From assembly GCA_965224015.1 (NCBI GenBank), contig OZ245032.1, positions 868,001 through 932,000 on the forward strand: a stretch of 64,000 nt of DNA. Reading direction: 5' to 3'. Each line of letters starts with the position of its first letter. Position 1 is the stretch's first letter. A program made the position numbers and the translations under genes. The notes beneath the pieces are model-generated. The model saw nothing but the letters and a program-made list of their open reading frames with translations, searched no databases and was not told the origin of the DNA. The DNA comes from CBDCVD01 sp965224015. GTDB lineage: Bacteria > Pseudomonadota > Alphaproteobacteria > Rhizobiales > CBDCVD01. Positions 1-7,838 of the stretch are shown here, in pieces.

Positions 1-105
1 GCCCAGAATAATGGACAGTCCAGATATCTGAAGCGTGTTCCACAAGCCTTGCAGTACGGCAAATCGGGCAGACCATATAGCGTCAAGCGCTTGAATGATT
101 TCCAT
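1..105 (-). CDS. Amino-acid ABC transporter permease, N-terminal part (runs off window)
   Basis: Thirty-five codons from an ATG at 105 down to the window edge. The visible peptide begins MEIIQALDAIWSARF and continues VLQGLWNTLQISGLS, the start of a HisM/GlnP-type inner-membrane permease entering its first membrane helix. It starts 5 bases after the stop of the upstream permease gene, so the two probably form the heteromeric permease of one polar amino-acid importer with the binding protein further upstream. The ATPase gene is presumably beyond the edge. Family assignment rests mostly on context and length is unknown. Confidence 0.75.
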   Translation of the reverse strand, partial: MEIIQALDAIWSARFAVLQGLWNTLQISGLSIILG

Positions 106-110
106 GACAC

Positions 111-773
111 TTACCTCGGAATTGCCAACCGCGTTTCGATCTGGCGAAGCGCGGCGGCGATGACATAACAGGCCATCACGTACATCAGGCTCGCCACCAG
201 CCAGGTTTCGATGACCCGGAAGGTTTCGACATTGATTTTTCTTGCATAGAAGGTCAGTTCCGGCACCGCGATTGCCGCGGCCAGTGACGTGTCCTTAAAG
301 AGTGAAATGAAGTTATTGCTGAGTGAGGGCAGGACATTTCGAAACATCACCGGAATGGTAATGAGCAGTTTTGTTCGAAGTTCCGTCAGGCCGATCGTCA
401 ACCCAGCTTCCCGAAGCCCACTTGGCAGAGCCACAAGTCCGGCGCGGAAAACCTCCGTTAGATACGCCCCGGAGTAAACCGACAACGTAACGATGAAAGA
501 TTCAATTTTTCCCAGTCGTACACCAAATTGTGGCAGGGCAAAGAAGGTGAACAGAATCAGGACCAGAATGGGAGTATTCCTGATCGCTGACACGTAAGAA
601 ATTGAAAGCCGCCGGATTGCCCTGCGCTTGGATAACATCCCAAAAGCAGCCAACAGACCAATCAGACATCCAATCGCAATTGAGATAATCGCGAGAAAGA
701 TGCCAAGCCCCAAGCCTGACAACAACAGGTCAAAGTCGCGCCAGACAGCGGCAAAGTTAAAGTCATAGTCCAT
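111..773 (-). CDS. Polar amino-acid ABC transporter permease
   Basis: A 220-residue inner-membrane permease of the His/Glu/Gln/Arg/opine family (HisM/GlnP type). Hydrophobic segments lie near residues 18-45, 60-85, 90-110, 150-170 and 190-210. The cytoplasmic EAA loop, which docks the ATPase, is visible as TEVFRAGLVALPSGLREAGL around residues 105-125. The length is normal for the family. It follows the binding protein gene by 25 bases and precedes a second permease by 5 bases, giving a binding protein-permease-permease operon. The substrate (an acidic, basic or amide amino acid) cannot be read from the sequence. Confidence 0.92.
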   Translation of the reverse strand: MDYDFNFAAVWRDFDLLLSGLGLGIFLAIISIAIGCLIGLLAAFGMLSKRRAIRRLSISYVSAIRNTPILVLILFTFFALPQFGVRLGKIESFIVTLSVYSGAYLTEVFRAGLVALPSGLREAGLTIGLTELRTKLLITIPVMFRNVLPSLSNNFISLFKDTSLAAAIAVPELTFYARKINVETFRVIETWLVASLMYVMACYVIAAALRQIETRLAIPR

Positions 774-798
774 TGGCTACTCGTAAGGTGCGGCTCGT

Positions 799-1632
799 TT
801 ACTTGAATTCGACCGGGAAACCGATCTGCGGTGGGCTCAGTTCTGCGCCGAACCATTGTTTGTAGGATGCCGCATAAGTGTTGAACTCAACGCCGGTCAT
901 AGCTTCATGCAGCACAGAGTTGACGAAGTTCAGCCAACGCTGATCGCCGGGCTTTACCGCACAGCTGTAGCTCTGTGGGTTCCAGCCAAAACCGGAATCT
1001 GCATAGCGGCCTGGGTTCCGCGCCATGAACCAGCTCAGGGAGGACTGGTCGGTTGCAGCTGCATTTGAGCGGCCAGAATTCAGCGCCTGATACATCAGAT
1101 CCACGCTTTCATACTGATCGACGTTCGCTTCAGGTAGCGCGGCATGTACCATGTCTTCGGCATAGACGTTTTGCAGAACCGAAACAGTCACATCGCTGCC
1201 AGCAGCCTTCAGCGCGTCATAGTCAGCATAGTCGCCGCCATTCAGCAGCATGAGGCCGACACCTTCTCGATAGTAGGGGATGGTAAATTCGACCTGCTGC
1301 GCTCGGCCAGCGGTCACCGTCATAAACTGACAGGTCACGTCGACCTTGTCGGTCGCCAGATTCGGAATGCGCGCATCGCCGGACTGGTTGACGAACTCAA
1401 TCTTGGTTGGGTCGTCAAAAAGGCCCTTTGCAATCAGACGCAGCATGTCGATGTCAAAACCGACCAGTTCATTGTTTTCGTTTGTGAAGTGCCAGGGCGC
1501 ATTGGTACTGCCAGTGCCCGCGATCAGGTAACCGCGGTCCAGGACGTCCTGGAGCTTGTCAGCATATGCAGTCCCGGCTGCGGCGCCTATAAGCAACGCA
1601 GCCAGACAGGTAGTCTTCAGTGTTTTCAGCAT
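799..1632 (-). CDS. Periplasmic amino-acid-binding protein of ABC importer
   Basis: A 277-residue extracellular solute-binding protein family 3 member. Residues 1-24 form a signal peptide ending AAAGTAYA, without a lipobox cysteine, so a soluble periplasmic protein is expected. Family landmarks include GTGSTNAPWHF and VGFDIDMLRLIAKGLF near residues 40-75 and a DQSSLSWF segment in the second lobe. The start has an AGGAGG-type ribosome site just upstream (complement of 1636-1643). It is the first gene of the operon and lies directly behind the tandem palindrome at 1653-1690. Ligand specificity is unknown. Confidence 0.93.
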   Translation of the reverse strand: MLKTLKTTCLAALLIGAAAGTAYADKLQDVLDRGYLIAGTGSTNAPWHFTNENNELVGFDIDMLRLIAKGLFDDPTKIEFVNQSGDARIPNLATDKVDVTCQFMTVTAGRAQQVEFTIPYYREGVGLMLLNGGDYADYDALKAAGSDVTVSVLQNVYAEDMVHAALPEANVDQYESVDLMYQALNSGRSNAAATDQSSLSWFMARNPGRYADSGFGWNPQSYSCAVKPGDQRWLNFVNSVLHEAMTGVEFNTYAASYKQWFGAELSPPQIGFPVEFK

Positions 1633-1652
1633 TAGATCCTCCTTGCTGTGTT

Positions 1653-1690
1653 ATTCCGGTATACCGGAATTAATATCGGTATTGCGGAAT
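1653..1690. promoter_or_regulatory. Tandem palindromic operator upstream of the amino-acid ABC operon
   Basis: Positions 1653-1670 are a perfect 18-base palindrome, ATTCCGGTATACCGGAAT. A second copy at 1673-1690, ATATCGGTATTGCGGAAT, matches it at 14 of 18 positions. The centres are 20 bases apart, about two helical turns, and lie 20-60 bases upstream of the binding-protein start codon. This is the geometry of two repressor dimers on one DNA face. A GGTATACC core resembles sites of some GntR-family regulators; that is inference, and no regulator gene is adjacent. Confidence 0.7.
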
Positions 1691-1801
1691 GATAATTTGC
1701 ACGCCAAAAACAACCTGTCAATAAGAATGTCGGAACGCCACCATTTGCTGTCGGTCAAACCAGCCCAAACGGTCAAGAGGATTCATAGGGAGTGCACGCC
1801 C

Positions 1802-2049
1802 ATGGACACGCCATCGGCCGTCGTGGATTTCGATGTGGCCGAGCCAATATTCCCAGATTTCAGGAATACTGCGATACGCACGGCCTCAAAGTCCGAAACG
1901 CGCATATTTGGGATCACAAGATCATGCGGGGATATGTAACAGGGGAATATGAGAGCTTGGATGCGCCAGAGGTTTGGGCGTTTTTCGGTAATCGGGAAAC
2001 CGCGCTGGAAGTCATGTCTATACCGCGGGACAACAAGCAGCTTCATTAA
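1802..2049 (+). pseudogene. Possible frameshifted small gene, unknown function
   Basis: An ATG at 1802 preceded by AGGGAG opens a frame reading MDTPSAVVDFDVAEPIF, which soon loses protein-like character. From about 1850 the -1 frame continues with a credible sequence (RFQEYCDTHGLKVRNAHIWD, then EYESLDAPEVWAFFGNRETA) to a TAA at 2047-2049. Joining the two frames gives about 82 residues. Either this is a decayed gene with a one-base shift or a chance reading. I do not recognise a family. It is transcribed divergently from the ABC operon. Confidence 0.3.
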
Positions 2050-2364
2050 AGAATATTATATACGGGAGGATTTATCATGTCTGCATCAAAAATACTTTTG
2101 CTGGATGGGAATACATTGCGGATTTTCTTTAAAGCGGATGGCATACGCAGTCTCAATCTCTTGCCGCGAAACGGCGGTGCCCGGCTGAGATAGCATGGTG
2201 AAATTGCCCTTTGCAGGTCTGTTGCTTCAACCCAAATTGGTTGATGCATTGATAGTGTGCGATTTTTTCATTGCAACTTAATGTTTCGCTAATAACAATC
2301 ATTAAGGGAAGCCAAGTTGAGCATCAGCCCATAAGATTTAAATCATAGTACGCAAAGGGGCAGA
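2050..2364. other. Intergenic stretch with no recognised content
   Basis: About 315 bases, rather AT-rich, between the doubtful frameshifted gene and the small secreted protein. No convincing coding frame, RNA gene or dispersed repeat was seen. Confidence 0.5.
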
Positions 2365-2718
2365 GTGAGGAAAATGGCTAAATTTTATCGACAATCGTTT
2401 CTTTGTCTGGCGGTGGGTCTTTTTGCTTTGGCTGCGCATGCGCAAAGTGCGGACGCGATAACCGATACATCCGACGTTTTGCCTCAGTCAGTTTATGGCC
2501 GGCCGGATGCCGCGGGCTTGTACAAGTTCGAGGATGGCTTCCCCGATGCGATTGACCTGAACAAGGGGCGTCTTGCAGGGAATTGCTTCGGTCGTGGAAC
2601 ACGGGTTGAACCGGACTCCCGTGCCCCGGTGGCGAATACAGAGAGTAAACGCGTTGTCCGGCACTTCAATGCATTTGATCGCGACACAGATTACGATGAT
2701 GCCGATTCGAAATTCTGA
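2365..2718 (+). CDS. Small secreted protein of unknown function
   Basis: A 117-codon frame from a GTG at 2365 (AAAGGGG four bases upstream), or an in-frame ATG at 2374. It begins with a clear signal peptide: charged MAKFYRQ, hydrophobic FLCLAVGLFALAAHA, then AQSADA. The mature part is short, polar and acidic at the end (DRDTDYDDADSKF), with one cysteine in RLAGNCFGRG. I do not recognise a family. It sits at the edge of the Rhs/effector island, convergent with the Rhs scrap at 2862-2985, so it could be the 5' remnant of a larger gene. Confidence 0.45.
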   Translation: MRKMAKFYRQSFLCLAVGLFALAAHAQSADAITDTSDVLPQSVYGRPDAAGLYKFEDGFPDAIDLNKGRLAGNCFGRGTRVEPDSRAPVANTESKRVVRHFNAFDRDTDYDDADSKF

Positions 2719-2861
2719 CGCTGCAGAGGTATGTTCGCGTGAAAGTTAGGAAAATCGCAATGATTGCTGTCGCGCAGCCCCTCGCGCGGCGTCGCCGTCC
2801 AATTGGGATCAGATGGTATGCTCATGGCGCCACCTCGAGTTGTCTTTGCGGTGCGGCTGCG

Positions 2862-2985
2862 GCCGCGGGTATCATAGGCGAGGCGGATGCGCTCGCCACG
2901 GCTGCCGCGCGCCTCCTCCACACGCCCGCCCTTCGAGGATTGCCAGTTAAGGAAGGTATCGCTCGCCTGCGTTCGACCCGCCTGG
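2862..2985 (-). pseudogene. Rhs core fragment (duplicate of part of the Rhs gene at 4085-5056)
   Basis: Read on the minus strand this segment encodes RTQASDTFLNWQSSKGG followed by RVEEARGSRGERIRLAYDTR, nearly the same as residues 34-70 of the longer Rhs gene (complement of about 4845-4965). Homology stops abruptly on both sides. The reading frame of the upstream immunity-like gene runs into it out of frame. Partial core copies behind a toxin-immunity pair are typical of Rhs loci that exchange C-terminal tips by recombination in the core. Confidence 0.8.
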
Positions 2986-3594
2986 AGAACGATCGCGAAC
3001 CGGCGTTAAGTCAAACGCACAAGGGTATTCAACAAAATCGACGGTAATCATGTTTTCACGACAAATATCTACGAATTGTTGTGAACAAATTTTCCCGCAT
3101 AGATCCTTGTCCAACGCAATCCAGAATTTTCTGTTCGGTTTTTTGCGAATTACATAATCTTCCATTTTAAATTTTCTTAGATGTGGCCAAAAATCAATTG
3201 GACTATGATCTTTGTCAACCATATATACTGTGGTCTTGATTTTTCCAATATAGTAAATTAATTTTTCTGAATCAAAATAATTATTTAATTCCACATTATT
3301 ATAATATATAGAACATTTTGTAAATTCAATATCATCGCAATGATTATCTAAAAATAATTTTCTAAATTTATCGCTGAATAAAGAATGAAAAACTGTCTCA
3401 ACGTAATCCAGGCCGACAAACGATGAATATGGAAATAATTCAATATCAGACACGTAAAACTCTGCCGCGCCTTCGGCATTGAATTTAGGGTCTACACTGG
3501 TTCCATGAGTGCTTTCATAGCTATTGTAATCCTTTGGCACTAGACAGTCAGATGGATGTGTTTCATGTGGGAGAATTTTATAGTATTTTTTCAT
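2947..3594 (-). CDS. Immunity-like protein next to the A-HH nuclease tip (Imm43/DUF1629-like)
   Basis: A 215-residue AT-rich gene starting 13 bases after the nuclease tip gene. It has no signal peptide, so it would act in the cytoplasm, where a DNase toxin would also act. The pattern resembles the Imm43/DUF1629 immunity family: an N-terminal YYKILP strand, a central SDKFRKLFLD-like segment, and late RKFWIALDKDLCG and VDFVEYP strands. That assignment is by eye and moderate. The last ~20 residues (after DLTPVRDRSPGG) are read out of frame through the Rhs scrap, so the original C-terminus was probably lost in a recombination. Confidence 0.6.
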   Translation of the reverse strand: MKKYYKILPHETHPSDCLVPKDYNSYESTHGTSVDPKFNAEGAAEFYVSDIELFPYSSFVGLDYVETVFHSLFSDKFRKLFLDNHCDDIEFTKCSIYYNNVELNNYFDSEKLIYYIGKIKTTVYMVDKDHSPIDFWPHLRKFKMEDYVIRKKPNRKFWIALDKDLCGKICSQQFVDICRENMITVDFVEYPCAFDLTPVRDRSPGGSNAGERYLP

Positions 3595-3607
3595 AGTTAA
3601 TCCTGTT

Positions 3608-3973
3608 TTATTTACACTTTGCGCCGTGTTTACCTAACCGCATTGCTCCTGTACCAAGCAAAGTTCTATACTTGAAGGCTAATTTTCTAATTGCTCTTGC
3701 TGTGCACTTCCTACTCATATTTCGGCGAAAGATTGTATTTAAATTACGTTCCATTTGTTCAGAGTAGTCGCGATGCTCCGTCGTGCTTCCTCTATGAGTT
3801 CCTGCCGTTTTTGGCGAAGACGTTTGACCACCAAGCCCCACGCATTCGGGTAGATACATGATATTTTGCACTCCACCCATGTCAAACAGGTTTCCAGCAC
3901 GTCGTATAGCGAGATGGTCGTGAAAGTCCCATGGAATAATATGGTGTCGCTGAAATCCCGGTTTTGAGGGCAT
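3608..3973 (-). CDS. A-HH/HNH-type nuclease toxin tip of the Rhs protein
   Basis: The 121 codons from an ATG at 3973 encode a His-rich nuclease fold: FQRHHIIPWDFHDHLA, then NIMYLPECVGL and HRGSTTEHRDYSEQ. This is the A-HH layout of the HNH/Endo VII superfamily found at polymorphic-toxin C-termini. The frame is continuous upstream for 37 more codons (to 4084) carrying the Rhs junction motifs ISPDPIGLGGG and WTDPLGLA, and it meets the Rhs core in the same frame, separated only by a TAA at 4085-4087. No ribosome site precedes the ATG at 3973, so separate translation is doubtful. Confidence 0.75.
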   Translation of the reverse strand: MPSKPGFQRHHIIPWDFHDHLAIRRAGNLFDMGGVQNIMYLPECVGLGGQTSSPKTAGTHRGSTTEHRDYSEQMERNLNTIFRRNMSRKCTARAIRKLAFKYRTLLGTGAMRLGKHGAKCK

Positions 3974-4084
3974 AGATGCAGGAGATTTCGCGAGCCCTAA
4001 AGGATCTGTCCAATAACTCGGATTATTTACATACCCTTGCGATCTGAGCCCTCCTCCCAGACCAATCGGATCGGGTGAGATGTA

Positions 4085-5056
4085 TTACGCGGCCCTGGCA
4101 TCATAGTATCGAGAGCGGTTGTCGTAAAGGCCGGTTTCGGCGTCCGCCCATTGGCCCTGAAAGCGAATGGGGCAGTGGTAGGGATCGGGATCATCAGATG
4201 CCTTTAGCGCCAGATTACCGCTGACCAACCCGCCGCCGCCACCACCTCCCGGGTCCCCTCGAGGCGAACTGCCAGGCCGCGTGCCGTACACCGGCTGTCC
4301 ATCTGCACCATAGCCCTGAAAGCCGCCGGAGCCGGGCGGGCCATCGTCGTCATTCTCCGCCTGCCACAAGCGGCGAACTTCCCCCCAGGTCGTGTATTCC
4401 GCCGCCCAAACGAGCTCTCCAGCCTCAGATATCAATTCGCGCGGTGTGCCCAGATGATCGGTCACGACGTAGCTGAGATGGCCGGCCTCCTCACGCGCCA
4501 GGGGCACAAAACTGTCCGGCTCAAAGTGCCAGGCCGTTTCGCGAACGATCTCGCCGGTGTCGTTGGAGAGGCTTTCTTTAAGGATAACATCGCCGTCCCA
4601 CAGATAGTCTGCGCGGCCGATCTCCCGCCACTCGCCGATATGGCCATCCTTGTCGTTCTTGTCGTTGGCAGCGCGGGCGTGTTGCACCCTGGCAAGGCGC
4701 CGGCCCAGCGCATCGTACGCATAGGTCCACTTGTGCCCCTGCGGCGTGAGCGCCGCAACAAGCCGGTCGCGACCATCCCAGGTGAAGACGTAACGCTGAG
4801 GCCGGAAGCCATTCCGCTCAACCTTGCGCTCGATCGCGCGGCCGCGGGTATCATAGGCGAGGCGGATGCGCTCGCCACGGCTGCCGCGCGCCACCTCCAC
4901 ACGCCCGCCCTTCGAGGATTGCCAGTTGAAGAAGGTATCGCTGGGCTGCGTTCGGCCCGCTTGCCGCTCGCCAGAAGGCTTGGCAAGATCCTCATAGTGT
5001 TTAAAGTGAATGGTTACATTAAACAAAGTACGGGAGAGTATACTTACTGCGTCCAA
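4085..5056 (-). pseudogene. Rhs/YD-repeat core fragment, 5' chimeric and 3' stopped
   Basis: The 323 codons contain YD repeats (RIRLAYDTRGRAIE, WTYAYDALGRRLAR), the conserved VVTDHLGTPRELISEAGE segment, and end in GLYDNRSRYYDAR just before a TAA at 4085. Complete Rhs proteins are well over 1,000 residues, so the N-terminal part is missing. The first ~27 codons are not Rhs: residues NVTIHFKHYEDLAKPSG are the 3' end of the caspase-like gene at 6222-7157 (complement of about 4968-5027 against 6310-6363), fused to Rhs sequence. The 5' end also overlaps the stop of the 393-residue gene. This is recombination debris, possibly still a donor for tip exchange. Confidence 0.85.
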
Positions 5057-6225
5057 TCATGCTTTAGCAGCAACTTGTGGCGTATGGCGTAAGGGTTATA
5101 ATCGTCCGGAATCGGAAGACCATCAAAATTTCCTAAATATTCAATATGATAATAGTCCTCATCAGGCTTTACCCCATTAGCAGCAACGCCCTTCGCGAAC
5201 AATATTTTCTTCAGATTTTGACGTAAATAATCCTCATCCTCAAAGATCATATCGTCACCGATATATCGCTTTCCACGCGCTGGCCCCCAAGTGAAATAAT
5301 GAGTGTTCTGCGACAGTGTGCGCGCAAAAGTGCCATCCCTTTGTACGTAATCAAGGATCGCGTCCTTCGCCTTGGTTGAAATCAGAAAACCGATAGAAAA
5401 TAATGTCCCTTCAAGTTCTGGCGTCGTGCAGCCCACCGTACCGCAATGCTCAAACTGCTTGAGCAATTCAGATAACATTTGCTCCTCGCCCAGTGCATGA
5501 AACGCCGCGGCAGCTTTCATGGCGGATGGCAAAATATATGCGGCGTCTGAGGTGGTAACTAAAGCAAGATCACCAAGCCTAGTAAACATGGCGCTGCGAG
5601 CGAGTTGCTCAGCATTGGGGCGATAGTCGGGATCTATCTCTTCTGCCCTGAAATCACGCACATAGCCTTTCCAAAGCACAAAACGATAAGCTTTTTCTGC
5701 CTGGCTTTTTCGCAAAAGTTGTAGGCCACCATTGATGTCGGCTCGTTGGTCGCGGTTAATTATAGCATCCATGCATTTAGCGACATGCTCATAGTCTTTC
5801 TTACGACCCGAATAGCGCATGATTTGGTAATATACACTGCCAAACTCCTTACCCAGTTTACCATCGCAAGCGGCCTGATTAAGATAGGCAACATGATCTC
5901 GTGTACGGAACAAACTGAGCGCCTCCGATATAGGGCGACTTCTCTGCGCAAAGTCGGCGACGATTTTCTCGAGTAGTTCGTTTTCGCCATAGGAAAACAA
6001 AATATCAACTGACTTGGAAAACCTGCTACTAATACCCGCATAGTAGGCGGGTCGTTGATCTCCTAACCACTGATAATCCAAGAGTGCACGAGGATTTATT
6101 TCAACCATCCAAAAAATATTGTTTGAAAATGGATCTTTCATAGCTGGCTTTTCTAGATACATAGCCACAGGTAGGCAGGCAAGAACTGCAATTATCACGA
6201 ATAATCTGCGAACACGTGGTCTCAT
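5044..6225 (-). CDS. Exported partner protein A of the caspase-like cassette (putative immunity)
   Basis: A 393-residue protein with an N-terminal membrane-spanning signal (RRLFVIIAVLACLPVAMYL), so its body would lie in the periplasm. It is a divergent paralogue of the two 385-residue proteins at 7839-8996 and 10448-11605: shared features are a Cys pair in HCGTVGCTTPELEG and a C-terminal DYNPYAIRH box. It overlaps the caspase-like gene by 4 bases (ATGA), implying translational coupling. Position behind a cargo gene plus export suggests an immunity protein against a periplasm-acting effector; no known family is recognised, and an accessory role is possible. Confidence 0.65.
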   Translation of the reverse strand: MRPRVRRLFVIIAVLACLPVAMYLEKPAMKDPFSNNIFWMVEINPRALLDYQWLGDQRPAYYAGISSRFSKSVDILFSYGENELLEKIVADFAQRSRPISEALSLFRTRDHVAYLNQAACDGKLGKEFGSVYYQIMRYSGRKKDYEHVAKCMDAIINRDQRADINGGLQLLRKSQAEKAYRFVLWKGYVRDFRAEEIDPDYRPNAEQLARSAMFTRLGDLALVTTSDAAYILPSAMKAAAAFHALGEEQMLSELLKQFEHCGTVGCTTPELEGTLFSIGFLISTKAKDAILDYVQRDGTFARTLSQNTHYFTWGPARGKRYIGDDMIFEDEDYLRQNLKKILFAKGVAANGVKPDEDYYHIEYLGNFDGLPIPDDYNPYAIRHKLLLKHDWTQ

Positions 6226-7157
6226 TGGGGGGTACCAGTGGGCGAAATTGATATATTGGGTTTGTCTGATGGAGCAGTCTTGATTATCTTTGGCTGGTAA
6301 ATTTTCTGGTCGCCAGAGGGTTTAGCAAGATCCTCATAGTGTTTAAAGTGAATGGTTACATTATCAAGCGTATTTAAGCTGCTGTGCTCATGCCACGCTT
6401 CAATAATTGATTTAGGTACTTCAGATGTCACGGTCGCGGTATTGCAGCCGATAAAGCGTGAAAATTTTGTTGAAGCCTTGAAAACTTTTTGCTTTTCAAT
6501 ACTCTGCAGATTACGAGGACGAATCGTTAAACGTTTCTCTGGTCCGACCGGCGCTGCCGGATCGTCTGGAGTACCATGATCTAAAGTCAACCAAAGCTCG
6601 CCGTCCACAGCATGGCCGATAAACCACAATCTAGTAATACTGTTGTCTTTTAGTCTATTGGCATAGTTGTTAACATCATTAACTTCATTAATTGAGGAGT
6701 ATACTAAGTCAAATTTTTTCGCGTTAGCTACGGCCTTTAACTCTTTGCGCATAAATGAATAATAATCTGTGACATTTTTTTCAAATGTCCCTTTATGCCA
6801 ATAGCGTTTTATTATTAACTTATCTTTAACTGCCTCCGCATGTTCATTACGTCTCCATGCGTCCCGAGAAAGATAGGCACTCCAAGGATCATCAGACTCA
6901 AAGTTATCATCATCATTGAAGCGATCATCATAACCCTTTTTATAGACCAGCACGTGCACGATCTCATTATCGGGTGGATCCTGTTCATTTTCAAGATATG
7001 CCTTAAGCGTGACGAAATAACTAAGCCATGTCCTGTCATGATCTCGATCACCAGTATGATATTTGCCGGGGGCTCCCAAAACAACGATGAAATTCCTGGG
7101 ACATGTTTCACAGATTTCTCCGGCTTTTCCCTTACCCGGTTTGTCTGGCGGCGTCAT
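6222..7157 (-). CDS. Predicted caspase-like cysteine peptidase-fold protein 1 (putative T6SS cargo)
   Basis: A 311-residue protein without signal peptide. It starts MTPPDKPGKGKAGEICETCP. Around residues 175-190 it has ITRLWFIGHAVDGELWL and at 233-241 SRFIGCNTA, giving His182 and Cys238 at strand ends, the pattern of clan CD (caspase, gingipain, DUF4347-type) dyads. The paralogue at 8996-9766 keeps both residues with almost the same spacing. It overlaps the DUF4123 adaptor fragment by one base (TGATG) and the exported partner by four. Adaptor-cargo-partner order suggests a type VI secretion effector. Activity is inferred from motif and context only. Confidence 0.6.
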   Translation of the reverse strand: MTPPDKPGKGKAGEICETCPRNFIVVLGAPGKYHTGDRDHDRTWLSYFVTLKAYLENEQDPPDNEIVHVLVYKKGYDDRFNDDDNFESDDPWSAYLSRDAWRRNEHAEAVKDKLIIKRYWHKGTFEKNVTDYYSFMRKELKAVANAKKFDLVYSSINEVNDVNNYANRLKDNSITRLWFIGHAVDGELWLTLDHGTPDDPAAPVGPEKRLTIRPRNLQSIEKQKVFKASTKFSRFIGCNTATVTSEVPKSIIEAWHEHSSLNTLDNVTIHFKHYEDLAKPSGDQKIYQPKIIKTAPSDKPNISISPTGTPQ

Positions 7158-7822
7158 CAGATTTTTCCTTCGTCGGCGTTGTAAACATATTTCTCAAACA
7201 GTGCCGTTAATTCAGCTTCGTTTTTATCAGCAAGTGCTGGAGTGAATTCTGTGTGCTCGGTGTCAAACCGCTCTCCAAGCCGCCAGGCACAGAATACAAA
7301 ACCCATCAGATCATATTCCGTTATCAGATCATAATCCTGTGCCCGGGCTATGTGCGTTCTAACAAAGGCTCTGGCCTTTGTGATGTCTGCCTTGCCGTAC
7401 CCTTCAGCTTCACCAATCTTTGCCAGCTCCTGCGCCACCATCTCGCAAAAAATCTCCATTTGCATCTGCTCAAACGCCGCCTCATGGCCTCGCCTGATCA
7501 GGGTAAGCGGCCCCGTGGATCGCTGCGCCCGTGCCTGCGACGCCACAGCAAACGGCTCGATCATCGTTGGCTCCAGAGTGCGCATGTCAATGCGGTGCAC
7601 GGTCATGGGAGACGCATCGTTTGCCTTGGCAAAGTGAAATATATTGTGCGCCTTCGAAAGTCCCGGTTCCTCGCACCAGTCCTCGGCGAAGATATGCGTG
7701 ATCGGACCAAAAAATGCCGCAAGCTCTGGTCCGTTGCAGGACAAAAGCCAGACCCGCAAAACCGCCGGATCAAAAAAACGAAACCGCACCACCCGACCAT
7801 CGCTCTCCCACTCAACACGCAA
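7157..7822 (-). CDS. DUF4123 (T6SS adaptor) C-terminal part, copy 1
   Basis: The 221 residues begin RVEWESDGRVVRFRFFDPAV and continue AAFFGPITHIFAED, which is the C-terminal half of the DUF4123 adaptor/chaperone family that loads cargo onto VgrG spikes in type VI secretion. The N-terminal half of the domain is absent: the frame opens only 16 bases after the partner gene's stop at 7839 and uses a TTG with no good ribosome site. It is therefore a truncated adaptor whose open frame is nonetheless preserved in two copies (four base differences from 9766-10431). Its stop overlaps the caspase-like start. Confidence 0.7.
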   Translation of the reverse strand: MRVEWESDGRVVRFRFFDPAVLRVWLLSCNGPELAAFFGPITHIFAEDWCEEPGLSKAHNIFHFAKANDASPMTVHRIDMRTLEPTMIEPFAVASQARAQRSTGPLTLIRRGHEAAFEQMQMEIFCEMVAQELAKIGEAEGYGKADITKARAFVRTHIARAQDYDLITEYDLMGFVFCAWRLGERFDTEHTEFTPALADKNEAELTALFEKYVYNADEGKI

Positions 7823-7838
7823 GTACCGGCGGAAGTTT

